Source: a bacterium (GTDB lineage: Bacteria; Krumholzibacteriota; Krumholzibacteriia; LZORAL124-64-63). Taken from it: 61,513 nt of DNA. Positions 25,988-33,592 of this stretch are shown piece after piece (the stretch's first letter is position 1; each line of letters starts with the position of its first letter). Under the pieces are notes generated by a model. That model was given only the letters and a program-made list of their open reading frames with translations, made no database searches and was not told the origin of the DNA. The translations under genes and the position numbers were made by a program. The stretch is taken from contig PIVY01000006.1 of NCBI GenBank assembly GCA_003353795.1, positions 1 through 61,513 of the forward strand, read 5' to 3'.

Positions 25988-27201
25988 GCCAGCGAACGCC
26001 AGACCGACGCGACACGGGCGTAGACGGCGTGCCAGGTGAACGGCTGCAACGCGGTCGGATTGGGCGCGGCCGGCCCCAAGGCGAGGATGTTCGCCAGTTC
26101 CGTTGCGAGTCGCTCGGTGAAGGCGGGCAGGTCCTCGCTCACTGGCGTATCCGGGCCGATGAGCCGCGGCATCGATACGAGCCGAAGGTCCTTTCCCATC
26201 GCCGGCGCGAGCTGACTGACCACGCCCGGCAGCGCCGTGCTCACCAGCCGGCAACCGCACGCCCGCGCCTCGGCGAGCACCAGGGGCAACCCCTCGTAGA
26301 ACGACGGCAGCACCAGGGCGGCGCAGCGGCGCATGAGGTCGGCCAGTGCGGGCTGGTCGAGCCGGCCGTGCACGACGACGCGCGGCGACAGGGCCGCCAT
26401 GCGAGCGCGCAACGCTTCGGCTTCTTGCCCGGCACCGTCGCCGGCCACGTGTAGGGTGCATCGGTTACCGCTGGACCAGAGCGTCTCGCAGGCGTCGAGT
26501 AACCAGGGTAACCCCTTGGCGGCAGAGAATTTGCCAACGTAGATCAGGTTGCCACTTCGATCTCCGTCGGGGGCGGCGCCGCGGCCATGGAACAGATCTT
26601 CGCGGTAGCCGGCGTCCACCTGGGTGATGCGCTCGTCGGGCACGTCCAGCATCTCGCCCACCAGTCGCAAGTGGTCACCGTGGAGCACCACGAATCGGTC
26701 GTTCCGGCGCAGGCCGGCGACTACCTCGTTGCGCAGATCGGGGCACAGTTCCATCTGCCGCAATCCGGTGGCGTGGCAGTGGGCGACCGATGGCACGTCA
26801 CCAATGGCATCGGGCACCAGGGACGACACGAGCCAGAGGTGATTGGTGTGCACGAGATCGGGTCTGGCGATCGCCGCGGCCTCCGTCAGCGCTTCGCACC
26901 AGGCCTCGCGGTACCGGTCGAGCATGGTCTCGGTCATGGTGGACCAGACGGTGCTCTCGTAGGGCATCACGTCGCTCATGCCGGGGACCGGGTAGGGCAA
27001 CCGGCCGTCGTCGCCGAAGGTCACGGTGCGGATGCGTTCGGGCGCCAGGTCGGCGACCGCGGGCGCCGGCTCGTCGGCCGGCACCCCGCAGAGGACCCAC
27101 GGTTCGTGTCCGGCTGCGGCCGCCTCGCGCACCAGGGCGTCGACGGTGATCCCGCTGCCGGTGAGTTCGGGGCGCTGGCTGAGGACGAAGAGGACGCGCA
27201 T
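25981..27201 (-). CDS. GT-B fold glycosyltransferase (GT4-like)
   Basis: The 406-residue protein has an N-terminal Rossmann half starting MRVLFVLSQRPELTGSGI, with HTNHLW and VAHCHATG as acceptor-loop motifs. A C-terminal half has LIYVGKFSAAKGLPWLLDAC, VVVHGRLDQPALADLMRRCA and the E-x7-E motif EGLPLVLAE that binds the sugar nucleotide in GT4-type enzymes. The sugar and acceptor are unknown. It starts 13 bases after the Rrf2 stop on the same strand, so it may be read through from that operon. Confidence 0.85.
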   Translation of the reverse strand: MRVLFVLSQRPELTGSGITVDALVREAAAAGHEPWVLCGVPADEPAPAVADLAPERIRTVTFGDDGRLPYPVPGMSDVMPYESTVWSTMTETMLDRYREAWCEALTEAAAIARPDLVHTNHLWLVSSLVPDAIGDVPSVAHCHATGLRQMELCPDLRNEVVAGLRRNDRFVVLHGDHLRLVGEMLDVPDERITQVDAGYREDLFHGRGAAPDGDRSGNLIYVGKFSAAKGLPWLLDACETLWSSGNRCTLHVAGDGAGQEAEALRARMAALSPRVVVHGRLDQPALADLMRRCAALVLPSFYEGLPLVLAEARACGCRLVSTALPGVVSQLAPAMGKDLRLVSMPRLIGPDTPVSEDLPAFTERLATELANILALGPAAPNPTALQPFTWHAVYARVASVWRSLAQ

Positions 27202-27214
27202 GGCGGCACCGGGC

Positions 27215-27637
27215 CTAGGCGAGTTCGATGGGGGCCGAGTGGTCGCCGGCGATGTCGGCGATGGTCGTGTCGGCCAGAAAGTCGAGATAGCGGTCGCGCA
27301 GATCGCCCCAGTTGCGGTGGACGCTGCACGGCTGGTCGTCCGAACAGGTCGACCGTCCCAGGAAGCATCTGCGCCAGGCGCTCACCCGATCGATGGGCTC
27401 GACCACATCGTAGAGCGAGATCTCGCGAGCCGCGCGTGCCAGCCGGAATCCGCCTCCGGCGCCCTTGCGCGACTCGAGCACGCCGGCCACGGCGAGTCCC
27501 TGGAGCAGCTTGCCGAGGTAATTTCGGGGCGCATCGGCGCGGTCAGCAAGCTCGCCTGCCCCGGCGAACGTGCCAGCGGGCAGCGTTGCCAGGTAGCTCA
27601 GGGCGCGGACGGCGTGGATGGCGGTCCGGGACAGCAT
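27215..27637 (-). CDS. Rrf2-family transcription regulator with three cysteines (NsrR/IscR-like)
   Basis: The 140-residue protein has the Rrf2 winged helix: ALSYLATLP, APRNYLGKLLQGLAVAGVLE, then the wing SRKGAGGGFRLAR. Cys91, Cys98 and Cys104 (C-x6-C-x5-C) fall in the region that binds an Fe-S cluster in IscR and NsrR. NsrR senses nitric oxide and controls nitrogen-oxide reduction. Its position at the end of an octaheme cytochrome operon makes NO or Fe-S control of that operon the simplest idea. The preceding gene overlaps its start by 40 bases. Confidence 0.88.
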   Translation of the reverse strand: MLSRTAIHAVRALSYLATLPAGTFAGAGELADRADAPRNYLGKLLQGLAVAGVLESRKGAGGGFRLARAAREISLYDVVEPIDRVSAWRRCFLGRSTCSDDQPCSVHRNWGDLRDRYLDFLADTTIADIAGDHSAPIELA

Positions 27638-28116
27638 GGAGTGTCACACCTCGGCTGGGTTCGCGCGGCGGCCAGGGATAGTCCGTCGGCCATCTCGCAC
27701 ACGCGTTGGTAGTAGTCCTCGGGCATCAGATCCAGGAGAGCGCCGCCGTACCGGCAGCACATCTCGTCGTCGACCATGTCGGCGCCGTAATTCAGGACCG
27801 GCACCATGTAGCTCACCGCGATGACGAGGTCGTCCGGCCGCGATTCGAGCGCCGGATGCACGTAGAGGACTCGCGTCTGGCCGGTGGGATCGCGGGGGTC
27901 GACCTCCGGCTGGGCAAACTGGTGGGGAGCCATCTCGCCGAACTCGAACGCCAGGCGGGCGGGATGGCGCAGGCATGCCGGATCGGCCAGAAACCCCGCG
28001 AGGTTCCCTGCGGACAGCAAGCCGTGACGTTCCCGCGCCACCTGCGCCAGCTCCAGCAAGTGCGCCGCAAGGGCCGCCTGCCCATCATTCGCGAGACTGC
28101 CTGCATCCCGACTCAC
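27598..28116 (-). CDS. Unknown Cys-tailed protein of the octaheme operon
   Basis: A GTG start at 28116 is chosen because GGAGGT lies 7 bases upstream, giving 172 residues; a much longer in-frame extension upstream runs through hairpins and is unlikely. The middle part (VLYVHPALESRPDDLVIAVS, then YMVPVLNYGADMVDDEMCCR) looks like a folded soluble domain. The tail has Cys120-Cys121, Cys140, Cys157 and Cys161-Cys162. There is no signal peptide or heme motif, so it is cytoplasmic. The family was not recognised. Its last 40 bases overlap the Rrf2 gene, which suggests a linked role such as assembly or regulation. Confidence 0.62.
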   Translation of the reverse strand: MSRDAGSLANDGQAALAAHLLELAQVARERHGLLSAGNLAGFLADPACLRHPARLAFEFGEMAPHQFAQPEVDPRDPTGQTRVLYVHPALESRPDDLVIAVSYMVPVLNYGADMVDDEMCCRYGGALLDLMPEDYYQRVCEMADGLSLAAARTQPRCDTPCCPGPPSTPSAP

Positions 28117-28140
28117 ATCAACCTCCGTGGAGGGGGCGTT

Positions 28141-28209
28141 GAGCTGCGGGCGCGAAGCGCCCGTCAGCTCGAACGGCCCCGTGTTAGCGCGCCTTCGGCG
28201 CGCTAACAC
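28141..28209 (-). terminator. Two stacked hairpins directly after the octaheme gene
   Basis: The first hairpin (28181-28209) has a 12-bp stem GTGTTAGCGCGC/GCGCGCTAACAC capped by a TTCG-type loop and touches the octaheme stop codon. The second (28141-28170) has stem GAGCTG-CGGGCGC with a GAA loop. No T-run follows, so they may attenuate or stabilise the transcript rather than end it. Confidence 0.6.
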
Positions 28210-29681
28210 TACTTGTATCGTTCCTGGAACTCCTTGCGGGCGGCTTCGCGCTCGGCGGCTTCCGCGGCGGACATCTCGCCGATGTACCACCGGTGATTCT
28301 CGCCACCGAGGGTCTCGTCGAGCAGCGCCTGCAGGTTCTCGGCGGCCGCCTTCCGCGCCGGATCGTCGGAGTGGATGTTCTGGTGGACCAGTTCTTCCAG
28401 CTCGGGGATGTACTTGGCGTAGAAGTGCTTGGCCACCTCGTAGGTTCCGTGCCAGTGGGTGTAGTCGGGACCCATCATGGAGGCGCCGTGGCGGGCGCGC
28501 CGACCCTCGTGGTGCCAGATCTCGAACCAGGTGAAGTCGATGGGGTCGGCGAACTTGGGCTTGCGGCGCAGGGGCTCGCTGGCGTTGTAGAGCGCCAGGC
28601 CCGGCTTGGCGAACTTGTCGTGGTACTGCTCGATGAGGCCGTCGTACTGCACGTAGAAGCCGTCGACGAAGTTCCGGTTATGACAGTGCACGCAGACGGC
28701 GACCATGTTGCCGCGCCGCTCGGTCCAGGGCACGTCCTTGCCGGGCAGGCCCATCTTGGCGTCCGACTTCTCCGGTCGCACCGAGATGGCGGGACGGTTG
28801 TTCCACGAGATGCGCAGGCCCACGTCGTGGGTCACGGGCTGTGCCGGGTAGGGCTGCTTCTCGTCGACCACGCCCTTGGTGGCGCTCATGTGGCAGGTGG
28901 CGCAGGTGGGGGCCACGGAGTAGTCCTCTCCGAGGACCCACTTGGCGCTGTCCATGTTCATCTTGTCCACATTGGCGCGGAAGGCGATGCCGTGCTTGGA
29001 CTCGTTGTAGATCTCGATCTGCGGGTGATCCGGGCCCATGTGGCACTTGCCGCAGTTGTCCGGCTGGCGGGCCTGGGCCGACGAGAACGAGTGCCGCGAA
29101 TGACAGGCCGAGCAGGAGCCCTCGGAGCCGTCAGGATTGATGCGGCCGATGCCCGTGTTGGGCCAGGTGGCGGGGTCGAGCTTGCCGCCCTCGAGCACCT
29201 TGATCTGCGAACCGTGGCACTGCCAGCAGCCGTTCACGGCGGCGGCGGACACGCCCTCGGGGAAGCCCGTGGTCACGAGTCCGCGGTTACCCTCGACCAC
29301 CTCGGCCAGGATGTTGTCCAGCGATCCGAGGATGCGGCCGGCCTTGGAATGGTGCGAGGCCGTGAACTCGGCCACTTCCTTCTCGTGGCAACGGGCGCAG
29401 TCCTTGGGCGAGACGATGATCGAGATCAACTGATCATAGTGTATGAACGCGTCGGCGTCGCCCTCGACGGCCGAGTGGCATTCGAAGCAGCCGATGTTGG
29501 CGCCGTAGTGCTTGCTCGATCCCCACTGCTGGTACAGCGAGGCCGACGTCTCCTTGTGGCAATCCACGCAATCCTTGCTCTCGGCCGACAGCTCGACCTG
29601 CGAGAACCCCGCGCCGGCGGTGCCGGCCAGCAGCATCAGGGCCACGGCCGCCAGCGCGGCCACCCAGTACGTATTCTTCAT
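28209..29681 (-). CDS. Octaheme cytochrome c of the hydroxylamine oxidoreductase-like family
   Basis: The 490-residue exported protein (signal peptide 1-24) has eight CxxCH heme sites at C38, C65, C95, C152, C190, C210, C260 and C330. The heme spacing, distal segments (YNESKHGIAFRANVDKMNMD, CATCHMSATKG), and a heme-free helical C-terminus beginning ARHGASMMGPDYTHWHGTYE fit the HAO/octaheme nitrite-reductase family. Tyr407 lies where the HAO cross-linking tyrosine would have to be, but only an alignment can decide this. The gene overlaps the NrfD stop (ATGA). It is probably the periplasmic terminal enzyme of the module, likely acting on nitrite, hydroxylamine or NO. Confidence 0.87.
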   Translation of the reverse strand: MKNTYWVAALAAVALMLLAGTAGAGFSQVELSAESKDCVDCHKETSASLYQQWGSSKHYGANIGCFECHSAVEGDADAFIHYDQLISIIVSPKDCARCHEKEVAEFTASHHSKAGRILGSLDNILAEVVEGNRGLVTTGFPEGVSAAAVNGCWQCHGSQIKVLEGGKLDPATWPNTGIGRINPDGSEGSCSACHSRHSFSSAQARQPDNCGKCHMGPDHPQIEIYNESKHGIAFRANVDKMNMDSAKWVLGEDYSVAPTCATCHMSATKGVVDEKQPYPAQPVTHDVGLRISWNNRPAISVRPEKSDAKMGLPGKDVPWTERRGNMVAVCVHCHNRNFVDGFYVQYDGLIEQYHDKFAKPGLALYNASEPLRRKPKFADPIDFTWFEIWHHEGRRARHGASMMGPDYTHWHGTYEVAKHFYAKYIPELEELVHQNIHSDDPARKAAAENLQALLDETLGGENHRWYIGEMSAAEAAEREAARKEFQERYK

Positions 29682-30907
29682 TCCGAACTACCTCCAGGGG
29701 TGTCGGGGCGCGCGCGCAGCGACCCGTCCATGATGGGAATCGCCACGCGCAGCATCCACGAGTAGAGCAGGGCGCCGAAGGCCCAGATGCCGATGCAGAT
29801 CAGGAACTCGTTGAGCGAGGGCAGGTACTCCACGACCTCGCCCAGGGGGGTGGGCACGAAACCCGGCACGATCAGGCCCATGCCCTTTTCGACACCGATG
29901 CCCACGAAAGCCAGCACACAGGCCACGTTCAGCCACTTCAACTGCCGCGAGACGGGCATCACCAGCAGCACCAGCGCCACGAACTCGAGCGCAATGGCGG
30001 TCCAGATCCAGGGGACGAGACCGTTGTGGCCGTGCAGTCCGAAGTACAGGTACTCCGAGGCGGCCACGTGGTAGGTCTGGACGTAGAATTCGGTGAAGAC
30101 CTCGCACAGCAGCAGGAAGAAGTTGATGATCATGGCCACCGCCATGATGCGCCGCAGGGTGAAGATGGGCTCGTTGCCGATCCAGTACTTCGTCCAGCGG
30201 CGGATGATCTGGAAGGTGATCACCAGCAGCGCCGGTCCCGACGTGAACGCCGAGGCCAGGAAGCGGGGCGCGATGATGGGATGGTTCCAGTAGGGCCGGC
30301 CGCCGATCGAAACGTAGAGGAACGCCGTCACCGTGTGGATGCTGATGGCCCAGACGATGGCCACGAACACGAAGGGGATGTAGAACTTCGCCGTGGGCTT
30401 CACGCCGCGGTACTGCGAGTACATCAGGTAGCCCACGATGTGCAGGTTCAACAGCAGGTAGCCGTTGAGCACGATCACGTCCCAGGCCAGGATCGACACC
30501 GGGAAGTTGAAAATCCCGAAGGGCGGAATCATGTGGTGGAAGCGGTCGGCGCGGCCGAGGTCGACCATGACGAAGAGCAGGCACATGACGATGACCGCGA
30601 TGGCCATCATCTCGCCGAACAGCACCACCTTGTGCATGGGCTCGTTGCGGTAGATGTAGGCCGGAATCACCAGCATGACCGCGGCCGCGGCGATGCCCAC
30701 GAGGTAGGTGAAGTTGCTGATGTAGGCGCCCCACGACACCTGGTCGGTCATGCCCGTGGTCACCAGTCCGTGGGCGAACTGGCGGGCGTAGGCATTGAGG
30801 CCGATCAGGGTGATCAGGGTGAGGAAGCCCATCCAGGCGTAGAACCGCCACGATCCCTGGAAGGAGATGCGGGCGATGTTGCCGAGGAATACCAGGTACT
30901 GCTTCAT
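29678..30907 (-). CDS. NrfD/DsrP-family quinol-interacting membrane protein
   Basis: The 409-residue polytopic protein has about ten transmembrane helices. It has the NrfD/PsrC pattern: WGAYISNFTYLVGIAAAAVM, then a D-L-G-R-A-D-R-F turn and SILAWDVIVLNGYLLLN. These proteins take electrons from menaquinol or ubiquinol and pass them to a partner ferredoxin. It sits between the ferredoxin gene (6 bases apart) and the octaheme gene (4-base overlap), so the chain quinol to ferredoxin to cytochrome is encoded in order. No heme b ligands are needed in this family. Confidence 0.92.
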   Translation of the reverse strand: MKQYLVFLGNIARISFQGSWRFYAWMGFLTLITLIGLNAYARQFAHGLVTTGMTDQVSWGAYISNFTYLVGIAAAAVMLVIPAYIYRNEPMHKVVLFGEMMAIAVIVMCLLFVMVDLGRADRFHHMIPPFGIFNFPVSILAWDVIVLNGYLLLNLHIVGYLMYSQYRGVKPTAKFYIPFVFVAIVWAISIHTVTAFLYVSIGGRPYWNHPIIAPRFLASAFTSGPALLVITFQIIRRWTKYWIGNEPIFTLRRIMAVAMIINFFLLLCEVFTEFYVQTYHVAASEYLYFGLHGHNGLVPWIWTAIALEFVALVLLVMPVSRQLKWLNVACVLAFVGIGVEKGMGLIVPGFVPTPLGEVVEYLPSLNEFLICIGIWAFGALLYSWMLRVAIPIMDGSLRARPDTPGGSSE

Positions 30908-30913
30908 GGTCCT

Positions 30914-31885
30914 CTACTTGTCGAAGAAGTAGTAGAAGCGGGGCTGGGTCCCCACCTCTTCCTTCAGCACGTAAATGCGCTTGTCTTTGATGATCTGGGC
31001 GACCTCGCTGTCCGGGTCGGTGATGTTGCCGAACACCCGCGCGCCCGTGGGGCAGACCTCCATGCACGCCGGATACTCGCCCTCGCGGGTGCGCTGCAGG
31101 CAGTAGGTGCACTTCTCGACCACGCCCTTGGGCCGGATGCGGTTGCCCAGGTAAGCCTGGTTGGGATTGATCTGCTGCGGCTCGAGCTTCGGCTTCGAGA
31201 AGTTGAAACGCCGCGCGTAGTAGGGGCAGGCCGCCATGCAGTAACGACAGCCGATGCACCAGTTGTAGTCGACCACGGTGATGCCGTCGTCCTGGGTCCA
31301 GGTGGCCTGCACCGGGCAAGCCTTCACGCAGGGCGCGTTGCGGCACTGGTGGCACTGCACGGGCATGTAGTACTTGCCCTCCTGCGGCACCAGTTCCGGA
31401 TCGTAATAGTGCTCGGAGTTCTCCAGGTTCATCGACCCGTTCTCGAGCTCGAGGACGCGGATGAACGAGCCCTCGAGGTCCTGGTCGCTGGTGCGGGACT
31501 GGTTGTTCTCTTTGACGCAAGCATGGGCGCAGCGCCGGCAGCCCACGCAGCGGCTGAGATTCAGGGCGTAGACGAACTCGGCGCCCGGCACCGGTCGCGC
31601 GTCGCTGATGGTGGGCTCGACGCCGAAGTCGCGGGCGGTGCGCCGCTCCAGTTCGCGCAGGATCTTCTCGAGCTCGTCGCCGCTCAACTCGCGGTAGTGC
31701 TTCTGCAGGAAGTCGTCGAGGGAGAGATCCCCCTTCTCCAGTTCCAGGAGCGGGCTCAGGGCGGCCGCGAAGCCCAGGAAACCCACGGCGCCGAGGCCGG
31801 TGTTCTTGAGGAAGGTGCGCCGGTCCATGGCGCGGGCGGCTTCCTGCACGGTGCGGGATTCGGGCGGTTTCTGGCTCGAGTCCAT
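30914..31885 (-). CDS. Tat-exported 4x[4Fe-4S] ferredoxin, NrfC/DsrO-like
   Basis: The 323-residue protein has a twin-arginine signal, DRRTFLKNTGLGAVGFLGFA (residues 21-40), so it is folded before export. Four cysteine clusters follow: CVGCRRCAHAC near residue 113, CHQCRNAPCVKACP, CIGCRYCMAACP and CTYCLQR...CMEVCP, enough for four [4Fe-4S] centres as in NrfC and DsrO. It mates with the NrfD protein encoded next. The start at 31885 overlaps the cytochrome gene stop by one base (TGATG). A longer upstream frame is a shadow. Confidence 0.92.
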   Translation of the reverse strand: MDSSQKPPESRTVQEAARAMDRRTFLKNTGLGAVGFLGFAAALSPLLELEKGDLSLDDFLQKHYRELSGDELEKILRELERRTARDFGVEPTISDARPVPGAEFVYALNLSRCVGCRRCAHACVKENNQSRTSDQDLEGSFIRVLELENGSMNLENSEHYYDPELVPQEGKYYMPVQCHQCRNAPCVKACPVQATWTQDDGITVVDYNWCIGCRYCMAACPYYARRFNFSKPKLEPQQINPNQAYLGNRIRPKGVVEKCTYCLQRTREGEYPACMEVCPTGARVFGNITDPDSEVAQIIKDKRIYVLKEEVGTQPRFYYFFDK

Positions 31886-32535
31886 CAGTGCTCCTGTTCG
31901 GCGGCGTGGGCAGCGACGGGTGCGTGGCCACCGGCGGCGCGGACCGGGTAGGTTGGGGCGGATTCGGGCGTGAGCAGCGGGTACGTCGGCCGGTGCGGGT
32001 CGTGGCACTGGATGCAGCGCAGGCGCGGGCGGTCGGCTACCGGCGTCTGCCACGATCCCGTCTGGCGGCCGTGGATGCCGCGCGTCCAGTCGCGGTAGGT
32101 CGGGCCGTGGCACTTGGCGCAGAGCAGCACCACGTCCTGCTCGGCGATCTCCGCGCCGTCGTAGTCCACGAAGGCATTGCGGTTGGTGGGGTGGTGGCAG
32201 TTGAGGCAGAAGCGGTTGGCACCGTGCTCCAGTACGAGGTCGCGATGCTCCACGAGGGGGCGGTCGTGGTGCCAGCGGGCGGTGAGCAGGCGGTGGCACT
32301 CCATGCAGTCGTAGGTCCAGCCGAGGCGGTGCAGGGCCAGGCCCCCGGTGGGTCGGACTGGGTCGTTTGCGAGGTGTGCGGTGCCGCCCCACTGCTCGGC
32401 GATCTGAGCGGCCGTGAGGACCTCGTCATCGGCGACCGGATCGCTGGATCCACAGCCGTTGAGGACCAGGACGGCGACCATCAGAGCCGTGGCCAGAAGA
32501 CCGTTCTTGAGTTCAACTCTTTGGTAGAAAAGCAC
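31885..32535 (-). CDS. Tetraheme cytochrome c lipoprotein
   Basis: The 216-residue protein starts at GTG 32535 (GGAG upstream). A lipoprotein signal ends VLVLNGC (Cys28). Four CxxCH motifs are at C77 (CMECH), C110 (CLNCH), C139 (CAKCH) and C174 (CIQCH), with extra histidines as likely axial ligands (HHDRP, CHHP). It is the first gene of the operon and probably shuttles electrons between the membrane ferredoxin/NrfD pair and the octaheme protein, the role NrfB plays in the Nrf system. Confidence 0.88.
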   Translation of the reverse strand: MLFYQRVELKNGLLATALMVAVLVLNGCGSSDPVADDEVLTAAQIAEQWGGTAHLANDPVRPTGGLALHRLGWTYDCMECHRLLTARWHHDRPLVEHRDLVLEHGANRFCLNCHHPTNRNAFVDYDGAEIAEQDVVLLCAKCHGPTYRDWTRGIHGRQTGSWQTPVADRPRLRCIQCHDPHRPTYPLLTPESAPTYPVRAAGGHAPVAAHAAEQEH

Positions 32536-32585
32536 TTGTGAGGACTCCCGGCTCGCTGGATCCCTGAATCACATAAAGACATGCT

Positions 32586-32614
32586 ATTATACTTTAACAG
32601 GGGATTGCAAGCGG
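32586..32614 (-). promoter_or_regulatory. Promoter of the octaheme respiratory operon
   Basis: On the minus strand a perfect TATAAT lies at 32591-32586, 50 bases upstream of the GTG start, in a very AT-rich patch. The -35 (CCGCTT, 17-base spacer) is poor, which suggests an activator or an ECF sigma. AAAG and CTTT flank the -10, hinting at a repressor site. Confidence 0.5.
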
Positions 32615-32651
32615 ATTCTCACGGGCGAGCGAAAAAGACTGCGAGGTCGTT

Positions 32652-33539
32652 CTAGTGGGGCGCGCCCCACGCCTTTTCCCCGGCCGTGACCGCCACCGGC
32701 AGCAGATTCTCCCGCGGCGGCATTGGGCAGGTGGCGTAGGGTGTGAACGAGCACGGCGGGTTGGTGGCCTTGTTGAAGTCGAGGACCACGTTGCCCTCGG
32801 CGTCGGGTGGGTCGGCGGAGAGGAAACGGCCGCCGCCGTAGGTGTCGTGACCGTTGCTGGCATCGCCGAAGACGATGAACATGGACTTGCCCGCCTCGCC
32901 CACCGGGATCAGGCGCAGGCGCTTGCCGTCCATGTCGAAGACCAGGACGCCGGGGCTTGGTTGCTGGTCCACCTGACCGAGCACGTTGGCGATGGGGACC
33001 GTCGGCGGCATGCCTTCGGACTCGAGGCGCGCCGTCACCCGCCAGGCCTCGTCCACAGCGAAGCGGTCGACGCCCTGGAAGTCGCGACGCACCGGGCTCG
33101 CGTTGTCCTTCACGCGCAGGAAGTGGCGGTCGCCGCGGGCGAGGACGTGGAAGTTCACCGTGCCGGTGCGGAAGATGGTCGGAGCGCCGTCGGCGTCGGT
33201 GGCCACATCGATCGGCTCGCTGACCACGACGCCGTCGACGGTGACGGAGGCGCCTGCGACCGGCACGAATCGGATGCCGTCGGGCTGCAGGTCGAGGGTG
33301 CCGATCTCCGTCGGGGCCGTGGCATCCAGGCGGACCTGACAGGTCTCAGCGGTACCTACCATGCTTTCGCCGTCTGGTAGCGGGTGCAACCCAACCAGGG
33401 TCAGCCAGCCGTCGTCGGCCGCGAGGCGCTCGATACGGCCGTCGTGCCAGGTGTTGATGCTCTGCTGGTACTCGGTGGGTTGATCCTGTCCGCATCCGGC
33501 GAGCACGGCGAGGGCGAGAAAAACGAACACTGGCTTCAT
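32652..33539 (-). CDS. DUF1684 family lipoprotein
   Basis: The 295-residue protein has a lipoprotein signal ending AVLAGC (Cys16). The C-terminal half shows the DUF1684 signature: DTYGGGRFLSADPP, VVLDFNKATNPPCSFTPYAT and CPMPPRENLLPVAVTAGEKA. The first half has a second FHA-like beta domain (GTLDLQPDGIRFVPVAG). The family occurs in secreted or periplasmic proteins with no established function. The start has an AAAGGT site. Divergent from the uracil-DNA glycosylase gene, 53 bases away. Confidence 0.9.
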   Translation of the reverse strand: MKPVFVFLALAVLAGCGQDQPTEYQQSINTWHDGRIERLAADDGWLTLVGLHPLPDGESMVGTAETCQVRLDATAPTEIGTLDLQPDGIRFVPVAGASVTVDGVVVSEPIDVATDADGAPTIFRTGTVNFHVLARGDRHFLRVKDNASPVRRDFQGVDRFAVDEAWRVTARLESEGMPPTVPIANVLGQVDQQPSPGVLVFDMDGKRLRLIPVGEAGKSMFIVFGDASNGHDTYGGGRFLSADPPDAEGNVVLDFNKATNPPCSFTPYATCPMPPRENLLPVAVTAGEKAWGAPH

Positions 33540-33592
33540 GGCGCGACCTTTCGGATCATGGCTGGCGACGTTCGCACTCGAAAGGTACTCCC

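Noticed and set aside
27215-27637. Rrf2 protein as IscR of the isc operon
   Set aside because: No isc or suf genes nearby and C-x6-C spacing differs by one from the usual C-x5-C; NsrR-like control of the cytochrome operon fits better.
29688-31931. 747-codon frame across the NrfD and ferredoxin genes
   Set aside because: Arg/Pro/His-rich shadow of the two real genes, which have clear motifs and overlapping starts.
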